A stretch of 64,000 bases of DNA from Drechmeria coniospora. Its lineage: Eukaryota; Ascomycota; Sordariomycetes; Hypocreales; Ophiocordycipitaceae. Under the pieces are notes generated by a model. The model had not been told where the DNA came from and did no database searches. It saw nothing but the letters and a program-made list of their open reading frames with translations. Location of the stretch: positions 4,522,520-4,586,519 of the forward strand of contig NC_054389.1 in the NCBI RefSeq assembly GCF_001625195.1, read 5' to 3'. Shown one piece after another: positions 59,525 to 64,000 of the stretch (position 1 is its first letter; every line of letters begins with the position of its first letter). The translations under genes were made by a program, and so were the position numbers.

Positions 59525-60984
59525 ATGTGGAGTAGTTGAACAGGACTTTCCCTTTTTAAACATCTTCATCGCCGCCTATGCGCGAATGAGGCGTGAGAAC
59601 GGGCAGGCACGGGAGGCAAGGAAGGTTGGTTACATTTCGCACATTGTACAATACATTAGAGAGTGCATTATCATCCCTCTTCATCGCCACCAGATGAATC
59701 GCCGTCGCTTTCACACGACAATGGCGTAGTCGAGTGTCTTCAGGGGGGAAACTTGCTTTAGTGGTAGTCCAACAATCACCAACAGCGAGGGCCTGCATGC
59801 ACGTCGCGCGACTGACTTTGTCCGATCCAAACCGTTGTGCAAACCAAGATTTGTCCTTGTTCGATCAAGTAGCCCGACACCAAGCATACTACAAGTATCC
59901 TTGGGTACTACATTGCTAACTGGGCAGCAAGGAGTTGAGGAAAGGAGGTTAGAATGTAACACGTTGGACTTGATGAGCTTGTAAGAACAAAGCTAGGGGG
60001 AGAGAACGAAGCCTCAGACGTTCAAAAAAAAAAAAAAAAAAGTGTTAGAATGCAGTTGGATTATATGCAAATTAATGTCGAAAATAATGGGTGCACAAAT
60101 GGCGAGGATGTAAGTGAGTACGCAAGGTCTGTAGGTAGGGGCTGGTCATGCGCTCTGGTGTCTCCTTTGCATGTGACCCCAATCCATCCTCCACGACCGA
60201 TTGTCCCCTAACAGCGTTAGCCGATAGGTACAGATGAGACAAGTACATACAATGAATAGATTAGTCTATCAGTAGGGCAGGAAGAGGATGGTCGCGTGAA
60301 GGGAATTATTCATTACCATACTAGTATAGTACTCTACTCTGAATCTCCTGTGCAAGTATATTAATGTGGCAGGGTAGGTCAGGTCTTACAAGAGGAGACG
60401 GTGGAATAATTGTTGGTTTAATTACAGTTCCACCGTATTGGGCTAGTGTGATCAGACAATATTTCTGATTATTAAAAGTATAGTCAGGCAAGGTGCATCA
60501 ACAACGGAGCAGTAATAATACGTACTCCGTACTCCGTACAGAACGGCGTATTACAGTACATGTCCTTGTGTTGTACAGTACATACAGTACAGTATATCGT
60601 AAGTACTCCGTACTTGTCGGAGTACGGAGTACATGTACTGTACGTGCAACTACAGTACAGTATGAACGCAACAACTACTTACTTGCTTAAGTAAGTACAG
60701 TATTACATACTCCGTCGTCCACAACTTACTTGTACATGTGCTTGTACAAGTACATGTTACGGTACTTGCGCTACAGTACCCTCCCTACTGTCATGATCAC
60801 TCCATCATCACCTCCAACGTCAGTCACTCTGCCATATCCATCACCGGCCGACCGCAGCTCCCCGCGGGACCCTTCATCCTCAGCCTCTCGATGAGTCCAC
60901 TCGCGGCCTGCAACCCAGCCTGCCCGCCAACGAGGCAGCGGTCGCCGACCCAAAGGGCTCAATTCCGCCATCCATGCGTGGAGA
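59525..60984. other. Intergenic, AT-rich then GTAC-word block
   Basis: An 18-base A run lies at 60024-60041. From 60500 to 60780 the sequence is composed of TACTCCGTAC, TACAGTAC and CATGTAC words. No gene is visible. The phosphatase promoter occupies the last 200 bases. Confidence 0.5.
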
Positions 60985-62269
60985 ATGCGCCCATCCCCTC
61001 TTCCACCCTTGGCTGCCGTCTCGAGATCTCTCCCACGTAGGCGACGCTGCTCAGACCCGCCATGGCGGGGCCGCCGTGACGACGACCGCTGCTCATCCTC
61101 GACACCCCCGTCCTCGCCGCCGGTGCATCCGCACCCGAGACTGCCCTTTCGCTTCGAGACAGGCATCGGGTTGTTCGCCAAGCGCCCGCCGAGGCCCTTC
61201 CCCCCGCCCTTCCTCTCTCCTCCGTCCGGCTCCTTCTCCGACCCGCTGAGCACGCACCATCGGAGCCGGGATCGGAGAGTCTTTGTCAACGGCGAGCTGA
61301 TACGGGGGCTGACAAACGGCGACGATGCCGTCTACGAGAGCGACTTCTTCATCGGCGCAAACGACGGCGTGGGCGCCTGGGCCGCTCGACCGAGAGGTCA
61401 CGCCGGGTCGGTTTTTTCAAGTCCCACGGCGAGCCCCCGCGTCGAGAGTGTACGCTGACCCTCGCCCAGCCTGTGGTCCCGCCTCATCTTGCACTTTTGG
61501 GCGACGGCCGTCGAGAAGGACTTGGAAAGGTGTCTCTCCCCGCCCCTGCCGCACGAGCCGCACGAACCCGACCCCGTCGCCGCCCTTCAGTCCGCGTACG
61601 AGCAAACGTTGGATGCCACGGTGCCCCATGATTGGCAAGGAACCACGACCGCCTGCGGCGCCCAGCTGCACTACAGGATGCCCCCGGAGGTCGTGGGAGG
61701 CGGCCCTACGGCGTTGCTGTACGTGACCAACGTCGGAGACTGCCAGATCATGGTCGTCCGCCCGAGGCTGCGCGAGGTCGTCTACAAGACGAAGGAGCAG
61801 TGGCACTGGTTCGACTGCCCGCGACAGCTCGGGACGAACAGCCCGGACACGCCGAGACGGAGCGCCGTCATGGACACGGTCGATCTCGAGGAAGGCGACG
61901 TCGTGCTCGCCATGACCGACGGCGTCATCGACAATCTCTGGGAGCACGAAATCGTCGAGACGCTGGTGAAGAGCATCGGCGACTGGGAGTCGGGCACGAG
62001 CCGCCACGGCGCCGCGGATCGTACGGGGGGGCGCAACGGCGGCATGAAAGCGGCGGCGCAGGAGGTTGTCGCAGCAGCCAAGGTCATCGCCATGGACCCG
62101 TTCGCCGAAAGCCCATTCATGGAGCACGCCATCGAGGAGGGGTTGGCGAGCGAAGGAGGTTTGTCTCTCCCGTCGCATCCGCATCGACGCGGCACAGGCT
62201 GACCGTGAACAAGGAAAACTTGACGACATCAGCGTCGTCGCGGCTTTGTGTGTAAAGAACGACCAATGA
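60985..62269 (+). CDS. PP2C-family phosphatase of the PTC7/Azr1 type
   Basis: Three exons, 60985-61406, 61470-62158 and 62214-62269, give 388 aa. An Arg/Pro/Ser-rich N-terminus (possible mitochondrial presequence) is followed by RFETGIGLFAKRPPRPFPPP and the metal-binding PP2C motifs GANDGVGAW (Asp127), WQGTTTACGAQL, VTNVGDCQIMVVRP and AMTDGVIDNLW (Asp291), then the final GKLDDISVVAALC. The order and the CPRQLGTNSPDTP block fit fungal Azr1/PTC7, a Mn/Mg-dependent Ser/Thr phosphatase acting in mitochondria (coenzyme Q regulation in yeast). Introns: GTCGGT...CTGAC...GCCCAG (phase 2) and GTTTGT...CTGAC...AACAAG (phase 1). The start codon is the least certain element. The last 29 bases of the CDS lie in a tandem duplication. 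Confidence 0.9.
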
Positions 62270-62452
62270 TGCCTCGAGACGCAACCCAGCGAGCGAATGA
62301 CTGCTTGAATCTACACTTGACTCACCTCGAGGGCATCTCACCGCGGCCTTGTGTGTAAAGAACGACCAATGATGCCTCGAGACGCAACCCAGCGAGCGAA
62401 TGACTGCTTGAATCTACATACACTTGACTTGCACCTCGAGAGCATCTCACCG
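62241..62452. repeat. Tandem duplication, about 103 bp, overlapping the phosphatase 3' end
   Basis: CGGC(T/C)TTGTGTGTAAAGAAC at 62241 recurs at 62344, and the near-identity runs on to CATCTCACCG (ending about 62452), with small insertions of 4 bases or so in copy 2. Copy 1 contains the last codons and stop of the phosphatase gene. Confidence 0.92.
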
Positions 62453-63178
62453 TGACCGACCCTAGTTCACGTCGACCTTGCGCATGCCTGCAGTCCAGGA
62501 GGGCTTCGCACTTGATTGCAAAGTATCGACATGGCCGCCCCAGCCGGCACGAGTCGATGCACACTACCACAAACCACGAGTATGAATCAATCGGACTTGA
62601 GGCACAAGTGAATGCTGTTCCGGGAATGGATTGTGTACCAGCTATGGTACTAGAATGTGCCTACTGTACGACGTTTACACACTTTTTGCCCCCCACTGTA
62701 CGTAAGTACATAAATATAGTGTAGTGGTAGAGGGAGTACATGTACAGATTCACTTGCCAATGCTTGCGCTAAGGTGTGCTCCGTACCTACATGGGTGCCA
62801 ATTACTGCACACCTAACTACCTACCTAGTACCTAGTACTTGCTCAAGTACTAAGCGATGCTCTACTCTGTGCGCTGTAGCTGTAATACAGTCCATGCTCT
62901 ACAAGTATATTGTTGCAAGTGTACAGTAATACCAGACCAGTACGCCGTATAACACGAGGCTTCCAGCGTGCCAAGGTCTCCTCCGTCAGGTGACGATCAA
63001 GTGGGACCTTGGCTCGACCCACCCCCTCTTGTCGCTCACCATCTTATCGCACGTGCGTCCCCCGCGATAAGAAATTTTGTATCGGAAAGCTTCGTCTGCG
63101 CCAGTGGGTGGTGTTTGGTCATCCTCAAAAGCCTCCGCAAACAACCAACCGCTGCAGTTTCTCGCCACACGATTCAAG
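62270..63178. other. Intergenic; UTP23 promoter
   Basis: Holds the rest of the tandem duplication, a GTAC-word block (62690-62950) and a promoter of about 200 bp. Confidence 0.5.
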
Positions 63179-64000
63179 ATGAGGGGGAAACGATCCAAAC
63201 AGTATCGCAAGCTCATGGAGCAGTTCTCCATGGCATTCGGCTTCCGCGAGCCGTATCAAGTTTTGGGTAAGCCCTGTTCCCTCCCCGCCACCGATGCCTG
63301 TACTCCTGTTGCTGAGAACTGGCCGGCAGTCGACGCCGAGATGGTGCGAGATTCGTGTCGTTTCAGGATGGAGCTTGCACCCGCCTTGCAGCGCACAGTC
63401 CACGGAAAGGTCAAACCCAGTATGTCCCTCCTGGACTCGCCGGCAGCCGCCTTCCTATTGACACGACGCAGTGATTACACAATGCGAGATTCGAAAACTG
63501 TACGCGCAAAAGGCCGAGCCTGGAGTTGACGAAGCCATCGAGGTGGCAAAGACTTGCGAGCGGCGACGCTGCGGCCACCATCCAGAAGAATACCCCGAGC
63601 CTCTGAGCACGATGGACTGCCTGCGGTCAGTCGTCGACCCCAAGGACCAGGGCGAGAACAAGCACCGCTATGTTGTGGCGAGTCAAAGCCAAGAAGTCAG
63701 GCGCCTACTGCGCACCGTTCGCGCCGTGCCTCTCATCTACATTAAACGGAGCGTCATGATCCTGGAGCCCATGTCGGACGAGAGCGCCGCCACGAGGGCT
63801 CGGGAGGAGAGAAGCAAATTCAGGGCCGAGATCTTGCCCGCCCTAGGAAAAAGGAAGCGGGAGGAAAGGCCGGACGAGGGCAACGATGACGATGGCGATG
63901 GCGACGACAATACGAGGGCGGCGGAGAAGGTGAAAAGGGGGAAGCGGCGCGGACCGAAGGAACCAAACTCGCTCTCCGTGAAGAAGACGAAGAAGGATAC
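63179..64000 (+). CDS. UTP23: UTP23, small-subunit processome protein (3' end beyond window)
   Basis: Three visible exons, 63179-63266, 63330-63419 and 63472 to the window end; the stop codon lies beyond 64000. The start MRGKRSKQYRKLMEQFSMAF, then FREPYQVLVDAEMVRD, HGKVKPMITQCEIRKLY, the Cys/His cluster CERRRCGHHP with EYPEPLSTMDCL, and KHRYVVASQSQEVRR, VPLIYIKRSVMILEP match the Utp23 family (PIN-like fold plus CCHC zinc motif). Utp23 is needed for early 18S rRNA processing and release of snR30 in the nucleolus. The basic and acidic C-terminal tail (KRKREERPDEG, KVKRGKRRGPKE) is typical. Both introns are phase 1 with borders GTAAGC...GGCAG and GTATGT...GCAG. Confidence 0.95.

Noticed and set aside
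60024..60041. A18 run considered as a retroposed poly(A) tail
   Set aside because: No upstream gene-like sequence or target-site duplication was found; a simple homopolymer is sufficient.

Overview
This window looks like nuclear DNA of a filamentous ascomycete, most likely a Sordariomycete of the order Hypocreales. The protein-coding genes are GC-rich, with 0-6 short introns (about 50-90 nt, GT/AG with CTAAC or CTGAC branch sites). The proteins are fungal housekeeping families, and the space between genes is saturated with short GTAC-containing words (TACGGAGTAC, CATGTAC, AAGTACTT). The order-level placement is inference from gene style and from memory of related genomes, not from a search.

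Layout. 0-6.7 kb: an intron-containing tRNA-Pro(AGG), an APQ12-like nuclear-envelope protein, the GPN3 GTPase (RNA polymerase II assembly) and S-adenosylmethionine synthetase. 6.7-13.9 kb: a gene desert with micro- and minisatellites. 13.9-18.4 kb: a conserved unknown protein and an X-domain phospholipase C. 18.4-20.2 kb: a lower-GC stretch with splice-like signals but no coherent gene. 20.2-33.7 kb: the densest part, with a conserved unknown protein, a peroxisomal MaoC-type hydratase, tubulin cofactor E, cytoplasmic dynein intermediate chain, ATP synthase subunit e and the oligosaccharyltransferase catalytic subunit STT3. 34.5-48 kb: a large protein with two zinc-binding modules, a Rad53/Chk2-type checkpoint kinase with two FHA domains, and a Caf120/Skg3-like PH-domain protein. 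48-58 kb: a 10-kb desert full of GTAC words. 58-64 kb: a secreted cysteine-rich protein made of three repeated eight-cysteine modules, a PTC7/Azr1-type PP2C phosphatase whose last codons are tandemly duplicated downstream, and the 5' part of UTP23 (ribosome biogenesis), cut by the window end.

How the genes relate. Most are unlinked housekeeping genes, each with its own promoter. The one functional pairing is convergent: tubulin cofactor E and dynein intermediate chain, both microtubule functions, share a 299-bp 3' space. I found no transposase, reverse transcriptase, secondary-metabolite backbone gene, rRNA or CRISPR array. The most unusual items are the modular eight-cysteine secreted protein, the extreme excess of GTAC words between genes, and the large protein with duplicated CxxC modules. 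Exon coordinates come from reading frames and splice consensus by eye; no transcript data were available.
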